Positions 10,401-24,320 of a stretch of 64,000 nucleotides of DNA are shown here, piece by piece; position 1 is the stretch's first letter; the number at the start of each line of letters is the position of its first letter. This DNA is from Ptychodera flava (taxonomy: Eukaryota; Hemichordata; Enteropneusta; Ptychoderidae): NCBI RefSeq assembly GCF_041260155.1, contig NC_091948.1:3848501-3912500 (forward strand), given 5' to 3'. A program made the translations under genes and the position numbers. The notes under the pieces were generated by a model that was not told the origin of the DNA, did no database searches, and saw nothing but the letters and a program-made list of their open reading frames with translations.

Positions 10401-13400
10401 TGTTCATTCAGTGGTATCACTGTCGATCAAAATTGTCTGGTTACTGAGAAACATAATTTCTGTGACAGAACCTAGATTTTGAAGAGCATTGCAAACACTG
10501 GTGTGATTCATATCAAGGGGGTTTGAGATAATTTGATTTGGGGATTGGAGAGCTTAGTTTTCATCATTGCCATTTGTTGCTCCAGGAAAGGATCACCGAT
10601 GTTAATCACTGTGCAGTATGGTACATCTTCCATTTTCCTGTCAGTAATTTTTTTCCATGTTCGGAAAAGACGTCAGTGCAGAAGGGAGATACAACATGCA
10701 CTCATTTTAAGACTCATGTAATTGTAAACCTTTTTACAGCAACAGCTACTCGTGGTACCGTGAAGCTTTTTTGTGTGTGTTGGTTCAAAGAGCAGAAAAA
10801 GCCCTGGCTCACAAAAATAAAGACTCAAAAGTCGGCCATCCTTTAATAGTCATACGATGAGAGAGGACAAATACAGCAACACTAGTCTAGGTTAACCCAC
10901 TTTAGAAATATTTTTTATCTAAATAAATCCGAACAATGTTATTTACCAACAACTGTATAATGGTGATTACAATGAAATTTTGGTGCAGTAAATGTGGAGA
11001 AAGCCAGAAGCAGAGTCGACTGTCTTGAATGGCACGTTGGTGTATTGAGAAGATAAACCAGTAGCTTGATCTGCTGTTGAACAGCCAAATCTTGGATGAT
11101 TGCTCAAATACTCGATGTACACTGTATATGTGCTGTTCCAAAACAAGATGAGTGCTCATGCTCCAAACACCAGACTCTGTCCACAAATACAAAGTCACCT
11201 CCATTTTAAAATGTTTGAACAACACATGTACCTGTAACAGATGGAAAATGTATAACATGTAAAACAATGCTCCAAATGTGGAACTGAGTATATTAGCAAC
11301 AAGTGTATCAGTGAATCCTAATCTTGCCCTGCATGTGGGACTAGGGATATTTTCATTGTGAGCTCACGATTCTCTTGTTTGTAGAGAAACAAAAATGTCA
11401 AAATTTTGCGAATCTGTTAGGCTGTTATAGCAATAACAAGGACATACACCAACCAACTCTTTAGTTTTCATGCAACTTTACCTACTAAGGGAAGGTTTGC
11501 ATGTAATCATTTGGAAAATACATGTTATGGATACCTGTGGGTAATGTTAACAACAGACTACACATGGCTGCCATATGTATCTGTCTTGTCCGAACTATCT
11601 CCTTGAAACAGTTCTGCAATGGGGGAAGAAAAGAATTCAAATACATTGTGTTGTTTTTCTTGCTAAGAGTCAACCAGGTGAACATTATCTATACATGTTT
11701 TTTGTGTTCTGATTGGCTTGATTGGTGTCATGTGATGATTTTTAATTTGCATCTAATGCTGAATTGTTCCCTGATGTACAGAGATTTATGATTCCGAAGA
11801 ATTATTCATTGCAAAGTTCATGTAAAGTATGACTATGAATTTGCCCAAATTCATCAATATGTCTACATATGACAAAAATGTAAATTTTTCTGCTGTAACA
11901 TTAAGCCCGTCTTCAATTTTGTGTGTGAGTTGGTTCAGACACAATATGGAATGATTATTTGATGTGATAGCAGATGTTTTAATGTATTTTGGAAGTATGG
12001 ACTTAATCGGATTCACCAGTACATTAGAGTTTTGTGATCAAATCTGAAAATTGAATTCAAATCATTGTCTCATCACCCACTGTAAGAAATTCTCCAGAGG
12101 CACTTAATTTTTTAACCAGATTTTCATTTAAATGAGTAAATGAAATTTATCAACAGATTTCAATTAAAAGAATAAACGAAAATTTATCGATGAAAAATAT
12201 CAGCTGCTTGCAAGTCTGTTTTAAAATGTTTCATTTGGAATTAAACAGATCAATAAAATAGGTTTTGCATCATCTTGTTAGTTCTTGTGTAAAGTAATTT
12301 TATTTAAGCATTACATCTGCAAAATGCTAATCAGGGAGGTTACTTTCACTCATGAAGAACACTTTTGAAATTTAACAAATGTATTTGCATTGCATCATTC
12401 TTGCAGCAAGGCGCAGTTACTAAGTTACTAGAACTTTGGAACCTTTCTAGAACAAGTAGGGTGAGTTAGTATGTCAGACACTTAGATGCCATCACCAACG
12501 AAGAAGGACAGTTCCTACTCTTGTTAGCACAAATCACCGGAATAGGAAGAGAACATTGGGGTTACTATAAAGTAAATGATAGCCCAGTCTTTCCTGCATA
12601 CCATAGTGGTCTGGCTGCATAACTCTCCAGTAAAAAGATACAAATGGCCGACTACACGTACGGTACAGTCACTGACAGCTGTCACACACATACACATAGG
12701 GATGTAACCAGCATAATTACCACTTAACACATGTCATTATCCCCGAATGAGAGACCGAGCGACCAAACGGAAAATTGGATTTCCTCAATAACTGGAAAAA
12801 GAAAAATTGCATCCACAGTCAATTATTTCTTCCATGGAATAGGTAAAAGTAAATTGAATTTCTTTATGTTGGTGAATGGAAGTACGGTACTTTGTGACAG
12901 CAAACGCATCTCAAAAGGTCATACTGCCACATAAAGGCGATAATTGGAAAATGAAAATTTGTAGTGTATGACTACAAAACCAAAACAATTCTCTATAATA
13001 TTGTATCAAGCAGTATAGGCCATGGAATGCTTGAAGTATTTGCAAATGGGAAGGTACAATCGTGTCATATTTAGACAGAGTGATAATGCCGCGTATATTT
13101 GAAAGCTGAGTCATTCACAGTGTCTTGTGCAGGTATTTCAATGGCACACTGCGATGAAATTGAGCCATGCTGAAAACCAGCAAGTGCTATCAATTCACGC
13201 AACAATTGCTTGACCATTTTTCAGAAGAAATTCAAGTGTACTAATCAGGCCGGCTTCGCTGTCTGGCTGGAGGGGAGGGGAGCTACATGTACTTTCACCT
13301 CCCCAAGTGTTTTGTGACCGACAAGGGCCATCAAGGACCACTCAGACAAGCAAGGCCAAGCATCTAGACTGATACGTATCATGGGTGTCACATACCTAGC

Positions 13401-13833
13401 GGGCCATCAAGTCTGCTAGTCATGAAATGTTTTCATGAAGCCGTACTTGAGGAATTCATCCCCAATTAATTCATGACTTATGACCTGTCATCATCAGCAT
13501 ACCAGGTCAATAATTTATGATATTACAATTTCCATTTATTTCAAAATGTACTTTTAGTTCATCGCTATATTTTAGCTCTTCAGGCTCCATGTGAAAGGGA
13601 TCACTGTCCTGTTTTCAGAGTTTAGTCACATCTGCCAATCACTGAATCATTTGACACTATCTTGTGTTTCTTTTGTTTGAGTAACATATTTTAGACTTGA
13701 ACTGTTGAACTGTATAGCCTGTCTACAAAAGTGAAAGCTTCATCGACTGAGTATATGCTATATTTTACATGATATGGCTGCACGCAAATATTTGTTTGCA
13801 TGTGTTCTTTTGTTGGTTGTATTATGGTTGCAA

Positions 13834-13921
13834 CTCTTCCACCACTATGATCTGGCCCAATCCTATTGTTTTCTATGGCAGAGATGGAACTCTACACAGG
13901 AAAACAGGGTAAAAGAGTCAA
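13834..13921 (+). repeat. Dispersed repeat, copy 1
   Basis: CTTCCACCACTATGATCTGG, then CCCAATCCTATTGTT, matches the segment at 26,517-26,606 (CTTTCACCACCATGGTATGG, then CCCAAACTCATTGTT) and continues for about 90 bp at roughly 70% identity. The element type is unknown. Confidence 0.5.
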
Positions 13922-14111
13922 TGTATAATGGAGTGTAGGGCATGTCATGGCTAAAATTGTTGTTCATGATCAATTTGATAGCATAGCCCCTCAAGTGAGG
14001 AAGCCATACAATTATTCTACCATAGAGCTGTAATATGTACATCAGAATTTGTAGTTTTGCGTAAATGCTGGTAGTGATGTACATACATATCTACATATTA
14101 AATATCATTGT

Positions 14112-14899
<788 letters not shown>

Positions 14900-14993
<94 letters not shown>

Positions 14994-14999
14994 ACTGTA
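14900..14999. repeat. Third (TA)n tract
   Basis: About 90 bp of TA dinucleotides with two phase slips, ending TATATCCACTGTA, the same terminus as at 14,416-14,427. Confidence 0.9.
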
Positions 15000-17900
15000 G
15001 GTTCCAACATCAGTGTTCAGTTCTAAAGGAGCAGTGAATAGCTACTGGTACATGCACATAAACCTTGAGGACGGATGCACATAGGCTCCCAATGTCAGTA
15101 GATTTGCTATGTCCAAGTGGAGCATATAGAAATTCCTGACATCAGCAAAGTATTCCTTTGCAATCTGTCTTACATTTTAGGTGGTTCTGTAGAATAATTT
15201 ATGATAGCATTATGATTAATTTCCATACTAATGATATTAAATATCAGTAATTATTATGTTAGTAAGCTGTCATTTTTTCCATCAAATTCAATCAAATTCA
15301 AGGTAGTGGCCAGTGCCCTTTAACTCCTTTGAGGAACACACTGTCATTTAATTATGAAACAGATTGTACTTGGCGATGACAAGATTTTTCCAAAGAAAAA
15401 ATGAAATACTTCATATGTTTATAACATTGTATTAGTGTCTTTCAGCTTAGAAAACCATCCCATCTTACACACCAGCTGGAAACTTTTTGTATCCCCAATG
15501 GTTCTACTCTGGAATAAAAAAGACACAATGTGTTATACAGACTTAGTACTCCCAAAGCAACACATATGCCGGTACAAACAAATCCATGTGTATAAGTGCG
15601 TATTGAAATGTACCTACAGGTATTCCTATGCACATTTATGCACGTTGGTTTATTTGTATCATGGTCCATTCCAGTTGTGTGTGGAACCTATTTTCAGTAC
15701 CATAGTCTAAATTTGACTCTTGAAATCATGTGCATCTATGAAGCTACACTGAATTACAGCCTTCAAAGGGTGAGTAATTAAATCAGCCCTGAGCTAGTAC
15801 AGCGGTATATTCTCTTTCAATGATGCGTCAGATGATAAATAACTTGTGAGGAGAAAGATGATGAAGATTCCAGGGTCTTGAGATGTGGAGAAAGTTAATC
15901 AAATTTGAAGGGGCTTCGGTTTTGTCGTAATACAGAGGTACCTTTGAATGGTATTACACCAAGGTGCCAGGAGAGCTACTGAAAAGACTTGAAATCAAAT
16001 TACAGCTCTCCAAGGGTTTACTTGGGAAACGACACTGTCAAATTACTTGTGTGAAGTCCCCAATGTGTGATTACAGGTAATACAAGTTTAAAATAAAAGT
16101 ACATGTCTGTGATTCCAACCCTTGTGGACTGTGATGACCATGGGTATACTCACTGTGTTTCATATCCCTCATGCAGTGCTGTTCAGATTGTTGTATGTAG
16201 AAACAGTGTTTGAAAATTTTCTGTTAAATCTTTTGAATGGGTTGTGCTCTGAAAAACAGCAATCTGGCTATTGAATTGTACAGTTCTAGCATTTCCACCA
16301 TGAGGACATGTCACTGATATTTCTAGTCAGGTACTGGTCAGTACATGTCACCTACAGTACATGTATGACCACCATCCATGTGCATTACGTCTACATGTAT
16401 CACATGATTTCATCTCCACCATGACGGTACAGTACATGTACCAATCTTATCAGGGAAGTGTTCAGCTGTTTCGCTGTCATAGAATCTTAACTTCCAACAA
16501 GCAGACCCAAGACAATACAAATATTTCTGGAGAACGTGTATGAAATATTTCATGGCTGTACATGCAAGTTTTAAAGTTGGTCTTAAAAACACTTTGTCAA
16601 GGTCACATTTTAAGTGAAAAACGCCTGCAAAACATGACTATCAATTTCAATCATAGAAGATTTTTTTCATCAACAGACAAATATTCCATTGTGCACAGAT
16701 AAAGATGTATGAAAAGCCATTACCCAGTACACAGAATTGTCATTACAGTGCTGTGTACCATGACCTGTACATTAGAAAAGCCTCTCTTGCATTACCAAAA
16801 TGGAAGCTGGTGGGACAAACACCAGTTGTTCAGAACTGCCATTTTTGAAGCTCAGAGCCCCGAAGACACAGTATTGAAATAACAGATACAAGTTTTACAA
16901 TTACTGTTCCTGTAACAAGTGACAGATTTGGGGATACTGCAGTTTTGTTTGAGATATGAATCATGTGAAAACCAGATGAAACCCCGAATTGAAATGAAGC
17001 CTTTTATATTCTCAAAGTATTACGTTGATTCTCTATGCAGCTGAAATACACCATCCTCATACATGTATAAATCTGAAAGCAACCAAGAAGATAGGAACTG
17101 TCTTAATTAATGACCAAAAGGATATATAAAGAATTATGTCACTGAGCAGCTTTTGTGATGATGTTTATAAAATACCACAGGTTCCCCCAACAAATCACAC
17201 ATTTGTAAAGGTTACATGTACAGGAGGTTCTCTCAAAATAGGGAAACAAATCTGGTGATTGATATTCATATAGTTGTGTTACTGCTGATGAGAAAATGGC
17301 ATACATGTATAACATCTGAAAGCAGACTTTGTGGGGGCATAGAGTTTCTCCATATTGGCCCTTTAAAGCTAATTATTAGTGGTTTTAAACAGTTCAACCC
17401 TGATTCTCTGTACAGGGGTCCACACACACTGTCAGTAACAGTGGGTTTAGGCCAAACCAAGGTGGTGACAGGAGGTTAAAGGTTTTTATACCCTCAGCTG
17501 TTAGTCTGAAATTATTGAGAAATAAAGTAGAGCTTTCTCATGAAAACTGCAAGTTAGTGGAATCTGAGAGAACTGTAATCTTTCATTTGTACATGTAGGC
17601 ATTGGTTGAAGCGATAGCGTTAACACCGTGACATTTCTGCCCAAAAGTATGACTGAGTGTCACTCCATTGATATTCACATCATGGACACTGTGTTCATCT
17701 TGATGAACATGAATAAATAAAACAAGTACAATTTCCGCTGCCTCTCCGTGCAGTTTGTGTAGGTGTTAGGAATGGTACTCCATCCATCTGCTACCCACGC
17801 ATTGTGTACCGTACAGGTAATACCTGTAAGCCATGTTTAGCAAACCATGAGTTCAGTGACTTCTCTCAGCCTCTCAGGTCCCGGTACAGTGGTAGTGTTG

Positions 17901-20900
17901 CTGATTGGATAAAAATCAAACAATTCTCAGCATCAGGTTCTCAGAGTTTGTCTTTGCATTTCACGTTGCATCCAAAGACAAAGTTTTTTTGCCTTTTTTG
18001 TCCAAGGATGTGATATATTCTGGAAAGGTGGACGTATTATTTCTCAGGTTGCAGTACAGTGGATACTCTCTTACAAGTTGCTGTCATGTTACAAGCGTAT
18101 AAAATATATGGATAACAAAATATTTAGCAATGAAAATTTACACTTTTAAACATTGAAACTGCCAAAATCATGATTCTGAATTGTACAGAGGCAAGCAGAT
18201 ACAGAACAAGCTTGAGATCAGTTTTCAGACTCAATTCAAATCAGTAGTTCCGAAGCCGCAGATGTGCTTTATGAAATACGCCAGTAATTTAATGTGGACA
18301 TGTACATTTCAGTCAGGTGACTGCCTTTCAGAGAGGTCTTCACATGTCAATATTTCTTGCAGTTTGTAGCATATTCTTATCATCAGTTCATGATACAGCC
18401 CATCACTCTCACAGCTTGCCTTCGGCTCATTCGCGTACACCTTTATGGTACAACAGTACACACAACTACTGTGAGTCATACTGAGGAGGGCGGTGACCAT
18501 TACTGAACCCGACACAGTGAGAAATCCATTTGTAGCACAATCTAAAAAAAAAACGGCTGACAACATACGAGTAAATGGCAGGCAGATTTTTGCTTGAGAT
18601 TTGCTTGTAAATCTAAAACCGGGCAAATTGATGTTTGGAATGATATAGATGCAGTTTAGAATTTATTGCAGATGAGATGTTTTTTCCATATTCTTCTGTA
18701 TCCAACCCTGATGTATTATAACTTGCCCTTTCATATTTCAGATATCTAGTAATTAATCCACAGAAGTCTGGCAATGAATGGACTGTCTGTGTCACTCTTC
18801 CATCATTGTCACCTGCTATTTTCCAGCTCATAATTAGGATATCAATTACTTGAAACTGACCTATTAGGCTTTATTGGGGATATTCTTTGTGTAACCTGCA
18901 AAAACAATGAATTTTTTATTTCAACATTTGTGTGATGTGTTGGCTTCTTTTGCATTCAAAATTTTGACACTGAATGAAAGTAACAGAAATGTTGCATCAT
19001 AGATCTTGAAAAAGTGAATCTCTTTAATACCGGTACTGGCCAATTTTCTCGAGTGTTTGTGAGTGGAGACCAATGTAACAATAAAGTAGGCCATGTCAGT
19101 CCTCTTCTTGTATTTGTAAGTCAGCATATGTAAATGAGAATTTGCAAAGTGCCTTTAGGATTTTTACAGGGCCTATGTTTGGCTACACAGTTAGGAAATA
19201 ATCCTCCAATGGAAAAAATCTGTCTGGAGAAGATGGAATCTGTCTGCCAAGTTGAGGCATGTCACGTTGCTGATGGAGAACTCTGTCCTGAGGCAATTTT
19301 ACACTGTGTAATTCAATATTATTTCCTGGCAGTCACCTTTACACCAGGATGTACTTTCAAAAATGTATGTAGTGGGGGCCATCTGACTTTCAGCTCTGTA
19401 CATGTACATACAGTATCTTGAATAGAATATTGAAGATCACTTCAGATGATTATGTGTCTCATTTGAAAATGTCGAGTTCTATAAATGTGCTGAACATTGT
19501 TAAAAAAAAGAGCCGGCCCAATAGTTATTGGCATTTAAATGAACCACATAACTGCATTGAAAGTACTGTGTCATATGACATATTCTTTCCTTTGTTGTGA
19601 AGTATGGCTTCATTTCTCATAATCGGCTCCATTTACCGTGAAATAATATTCATGTTTCAACAGCTACAAACCATTATGTTGCGCACTGAAAGGACTAATA
19701 CAAATACAATTTGCTCTCTGTATGAAGTGATGTCATATTACCAGGACAACGGGTTAATAAGTACACTTTTTACCTCATTCAAATGATTGAGGCCCAACAG
19801 TATTCTCGGGTCATTTGGTCCTGTAAACTACCCCACTGTGTCATATTGGAAACAGTGGGTGGTGAGAGCACCATATCATCTCAAAATAAAAAGATGAAAT
19901 TTAATTGAGCACAGGGACAGATTATGTCATTGAGTTCAAAATTATTCCTGGTGAAGACAGCAAGCACAAGCATACACACATTCTATAGACTTCAACCGTT
20001 TGAGCACAAAGTCAATTTGTGTCGCTTTTATAAAATATACCCTTGTCAATTTTTTTCAGATTTTTCCTAAATTTGATAAAAATGTAGCCAATGAAATATG
20101 ATGTCCATTTCATTACAAATTGTTAAAAATAACAGAAAAATTCATAAAAATTAGCAAAAACATTGCACTAAAATTTTGGCGGGAAAAATTGCAGCACTCC
20201 AAGGGTTAATAACTACTCTATGAGAACAGAAATGGCACCTCTGTCCCAGACTCCCTGGTTGAAGAGTGTGCATGACATCACCTTTCTTTGTATGATGTGA
20301 TTTGCTTCACTACGCTTATTGATAATAACCGGGCCTCTACCGTATTACTTTCTCACTTGCCAGCAAACTAGACTCCTGTGTGTCGAATGTTATTATTAAT
20401 ACTACAATTACATCCACGCCAAGTGTTGAAAGGATTTGGTTACATCACTCATATCTCCCTTGTGATGTTTTTTTTAAATATTGTACACGGGGAAAACCAG
20501 GTGGAAGTACCTAAAATTATGTACGGTGAATATTCAGTTTTTGCATTGACACAGACAGTGTAAGGCTTCTGTATATAGTTGGTTAGTAAGAGCATGACTT
20601 TGACATTTACCATGGTATCGCTACATTAGATTACACCGTTCTGAATGAGTTGGTGAAGTACATGAACTGATTGTTGCACTAGGGATGTAAAAAAATGTCA
20701 CTTGGATTTTTGAGATCAAATGATTATCATTATAAACTAGTCCTCAAAATAAAAAAATATGTAATAGACTGCAGTCAATAAATATAGTATTGACAAGATG
20801 AAATGTTGCTGTATACATGGTGTATCTGTGTGGTTTCGAACAGCAAATTTTGTTAAAAACTTTACTTTTCTTTAAAAAAAAAGATAGGGTAGATGCATAT

Positions 20901-22734
20901 AAATCATGGAAAGTCTCCTGTCTCTTGTCTAGATGATTTAAAAGTTAATGGTATCAAAGAATAGCCTGTTAAATTTCTGTTGATGCAGCAGCTTGACTTG
21001 GGAAACTGTTGTAGGCACCTTGCAGTCAGTACTCTGAGTTTGTAATCTACATTCAGTTTGTTTTATAATGAGCATGTGTACTGTAACATGTATATGAGAT
21101 TTTTTTTAAATTCCTGAAAGTGCAAAAGTTGATAGGATACAAGGTTCCGAAATCCAAACACAGCTTTGTACCAAATTTTACACTTCTATACTGACAGTGA
21201 TAATGCAAATGTTGAAGGTACCGGGTAGTGGTAAAATCCAGGCTGGCACCCTTACATGTAAATGATATACAAGTACAGTACATGTAGGTGTTCCGGAGTC
21301 TTACATGTGAGATGACAGTATAGAGCAAGTAAAAGATGTGCAGGTTTGTACATGTATAATTTGGTGTACAGTGACAGTAAGCACTGATTGTGATAAAGTT
21401 ACCATGGCACGATATCACAGAATGTAGGATCTTGTCACATTTGATACACGCTATGTCTTCCGAAATGTCAGCATATCCCCAGTGAGTTAGCAATACCCTG
21501 AAATCACACGTAGGTGTGTGAGATTGGTCAGCTTCCAAGCTTTGGCACTGTGCCCAGTGCAGTGTACAAGCGTATCTTGTACTGGTAAGAACAAGTGTAA
21601 AAAAAGAGACTTTTTGTTGTCACCCATATTTACATGTACCTGATGGTCACACTTGGTGAATTGTTCATGTGAGGGCAAAACAGGATTTTCAAAAAGTCAA
21701 TATGGCCTCTATGTAAATAATTCTTTGTAACTGGGGCAACGAACTGATGAAATTCACATGAGCATTGGCATTAGCAGTGGCAACGCACTGGTTTTTGTAA
21801 CAGACGTTCCAAATTCCACATAGTTTAAAATGAAATATTAATTTCTGATCAACAGCACTATAGCATATTTCAATTTTCATCTCTTTTTGGCTATGAACAG
21901 TGTGAAAATTACAGTGAAAATGCACACACTGCTGTGTAGAGTGACTCATATTTGTCATGATTCTCTCCCTGACTGTATGGAGGAAATCTGCACAGACATG
22001 TCCTATATATATATATGAATGCATGTAATATTACACACTCACGATACACATGTGATGCACAAATTACTGGTATATAGTCTTGTCAATTCTGTAAACACTC
22101 TCATACAATACATGCTTGATTTCTATTTAATCCTGGCACGACTTTTGTTCAGGGTGCAAACTGTATGCTACATACATGTGCTATGGTTAGATATCAATTT
22201 ACACTGTTTAGAAACTGAGTCATGTCGTTTGCTGGACAATGCAGCACAATCTAATCGAATTCTATACCTTGGCTGGCTGGGAAAGCTACATGTAGCATCA
22301 TGGGGCGTGACAACCATGAAGTACATGAGGCAAAGTGAAATTTGGTGAAAATTAAGCAACAGCATGACATTGTGTTAGAGTTTGAATGGTGAAAGTGGAG
22401 AGATAGTGATATGTTCATTGGTCAGTATTACATTATCTATATTCCCAATGGATAAATTATGAGAGCCGAGTATGTTTGTTGGCACAAATCAAATTATGAA
22501 GAGAATAAAAATGATGAGAAAGATGTTGCATTTATTGATTGAAGCATAGTGGTTGTTAACCAATTCATTGGGCCTAGTCCCTACTTGGGTGAACAGGTGG
22601 TGATGGGATCAACAGATTGCATTCTGTAGAGAATTCTTAAGAGGCGTCTGACGTTCATAGACAGTCGAGAGATTCTGTCTTTTTTCAGAGCAATAAATTC
22701 AGCGAACACATCAGATTCTGAAAGTCCGCTTTTT
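15000..22734. other. Intronic sequence, no gene seen
   Basis: AT-rich intron sequence with frequent TACATGTA words. Several open stretches under 100 codons on both strands show no recognisable domain or consistent splice signals. Confidence 0.5.
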
Positions 22735-22893
22735 GATTAGATAAATAGATTCTGATACACTGATACTGATGAGGTCAACAGATTCTGTTGCACAAAGACT
22801 GATGATTTCATCAGGGTCTGTTACTCTGAGGCTGATGAGATGGACAGGTTTTTGTATCTCTAAGATTTACTCTGATGAACGCAGCAGATCCAG
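22735..22893 (+). repeat. 33 bp minisatellite, about four units
   Basis: Units starting GATGA lie at 22768, 22801 and 22834, with a fourth at 22874 after a 7 bp expansion. The consensus is close to GATGAGNTCANCAGATTCTG, then TTACTCTGAGACT. The 33 bp period keeps an 11-residue frame open, but a stop lies just upstream. Confidence 0.6.
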
Positions 22894-23383
22894 GTTAAAA
22901 TCTCCAATCATCATAGAATTTGAATTTAATATTTTTGCTGTTATTTTCCATCTTACGTGTGTGTACATGATAAACTTGCAGACACAAATACATATAGTCT
23001 TGCATTTAGTAGATAGATTTTCAACCGGACATAAAACCTGAAGGCCACACCAGAGCTTCAAGATGTCCTCCTTTGTCATTGTGATCATTTTGTGAATCTT
23101 TGTCACTGTCACTGCTGTTACATAACAGTTTTATTGTACTCACTCATTCTCATGTCGTGATTAATACAATGACCTGTCTGTCTTACTGTATTTCAAAACT
23201 TCCACGTCACAAATACACACAGCAGGTGTCCATGAAAAGTTTGGATACAAACTTTTCATCCCAAATGCCTACACTGAGGCATCATTGAGATATCAAATCT
23301 TGTGTTCCTTCCAAAGCTTTGCACTGATCCATTCTACCAATCATAATGATTTATGCTTCTCTGTTTTTTTTTCTCACTTTCAG

Positions 23384-23606
23384 CATTGAAAAAATCGGCA
23401 AGGTCATGTCACCCGTGCTAGTCATCCACGGCACCGAAGACGAAGTGATAGATTTTTCCCATGGCCTGGCGATCTACGAGAGGTGCCCCCGTGCTGTGGA
23501 ACCACTGTGGGTTGAAGGGGCTGGACACAACGATGTAGAACTCTATGGACAATACCTAGAAAGACTTAAACATTTTGTCACACATGAGTTAACAATTAGT
23601 AATTGA
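23384..23606 (+). CDS. ABHD17: ABHD17 depalmitoylase, coding exon 2
   Basis: This exon completes ABHD17 (residues 216-289). The split serine codon joins exon 1 to [20 protein letters not shown]. It supplies the catalytic Asp235 ([13 protein letters not shown]) and His264 ([15 protein letters not shown]), so together with Ser170 the full triad is present at the same positions as in human ABHD17B. The conserved C-terminus [13 protein letters not shown] ends at a TGA. The acceptor is a strong pyrimidine tract with TTTCAG. Nothing suggests a pseudogene. Confidence 0.96.
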
Positions 23607-23957
23607 TGAACGGGTTTTAGGGATCCCCCAATGTAAACGATTGAAAATTAAAAAATATACTATGTATTAACTTTAAATGTGGGGAAAGTATCTAAACCCC
23701 CTGACAGTAATGTTATAGAGATGAACAAGGGGAACCCTGTTTGTAAGTTTTGCTGTCAGTGAAAAGTAAGATCAGAGAATATACTATGCCAGGGGCAGAG
23801 CCGAGAAGTTGACAAAATTTTTTTGATATAATACTCAAGACTTCATGATGCAAAAGCTCTGTATGATCTTCCAGTGCAAGGAATTTGTACACAGATGTGG
23901 ACGTTGTATGTCGCTTTCACAACAATTGTCCTTCAAGTCTGCCTCTCAGTAGAACAA

Positions 23958-24320
23958 TTAAGGTAGTATGCACCTCGAAAGTCAAAGACACAAACTTTTG
24001 CTGAAACTTTCCTTCCACAAGGAATCTTTAAACCATTCTCTCTCAAAATTAAGAATAAAAATCGGGGGTCACCATGCAAATTTTGTAACTAGAGAAATAA
24101 ATAACCCAAGATTTACCGATATTTAACATTCAAAATGGCCAACATCCCTGGGTTAACTCTATGGAGAAAAATAAAATTTTCGCATTTCGAAAAACTAAGA
24201 CTGTGAAAAGATTTCTTACTCCAAGAGCTTTAAGATGAATCCCCACAAGTTGTAGATCAGAAAAGAATTGTAAAAGTTTGAGAGTCCGAATATCTGTCCC
24301 CGAGGTGCCTTCTATCTTAA
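23958..24320. mobile_element. Inverted-repeat element (MITE), TTAA-flanked, copy 1
   Basis: The left end is TTAAGGTAGTATGCACCTCG and the right end is the reverse-complement type CGAGGTGCCTTCTATCTTAA, giving about 16 bp TIRs with TTAA on both outer sides. The interior is non-coding and 363 bp overall. A second, inverted copy lies at 45,087-45,418. TTAA at both ends suggests piggyBac-type mobilisation. It lies just downstream of ABHD17 and may be part of its 3' UTR. Confidence 0.7.

Noticed and set aside
10902-11267. A 121-codon minus frame in the ABHD17 intron
   Set aside because: Residue composition typical of AT-rich chance translation, with no splice or domain support.
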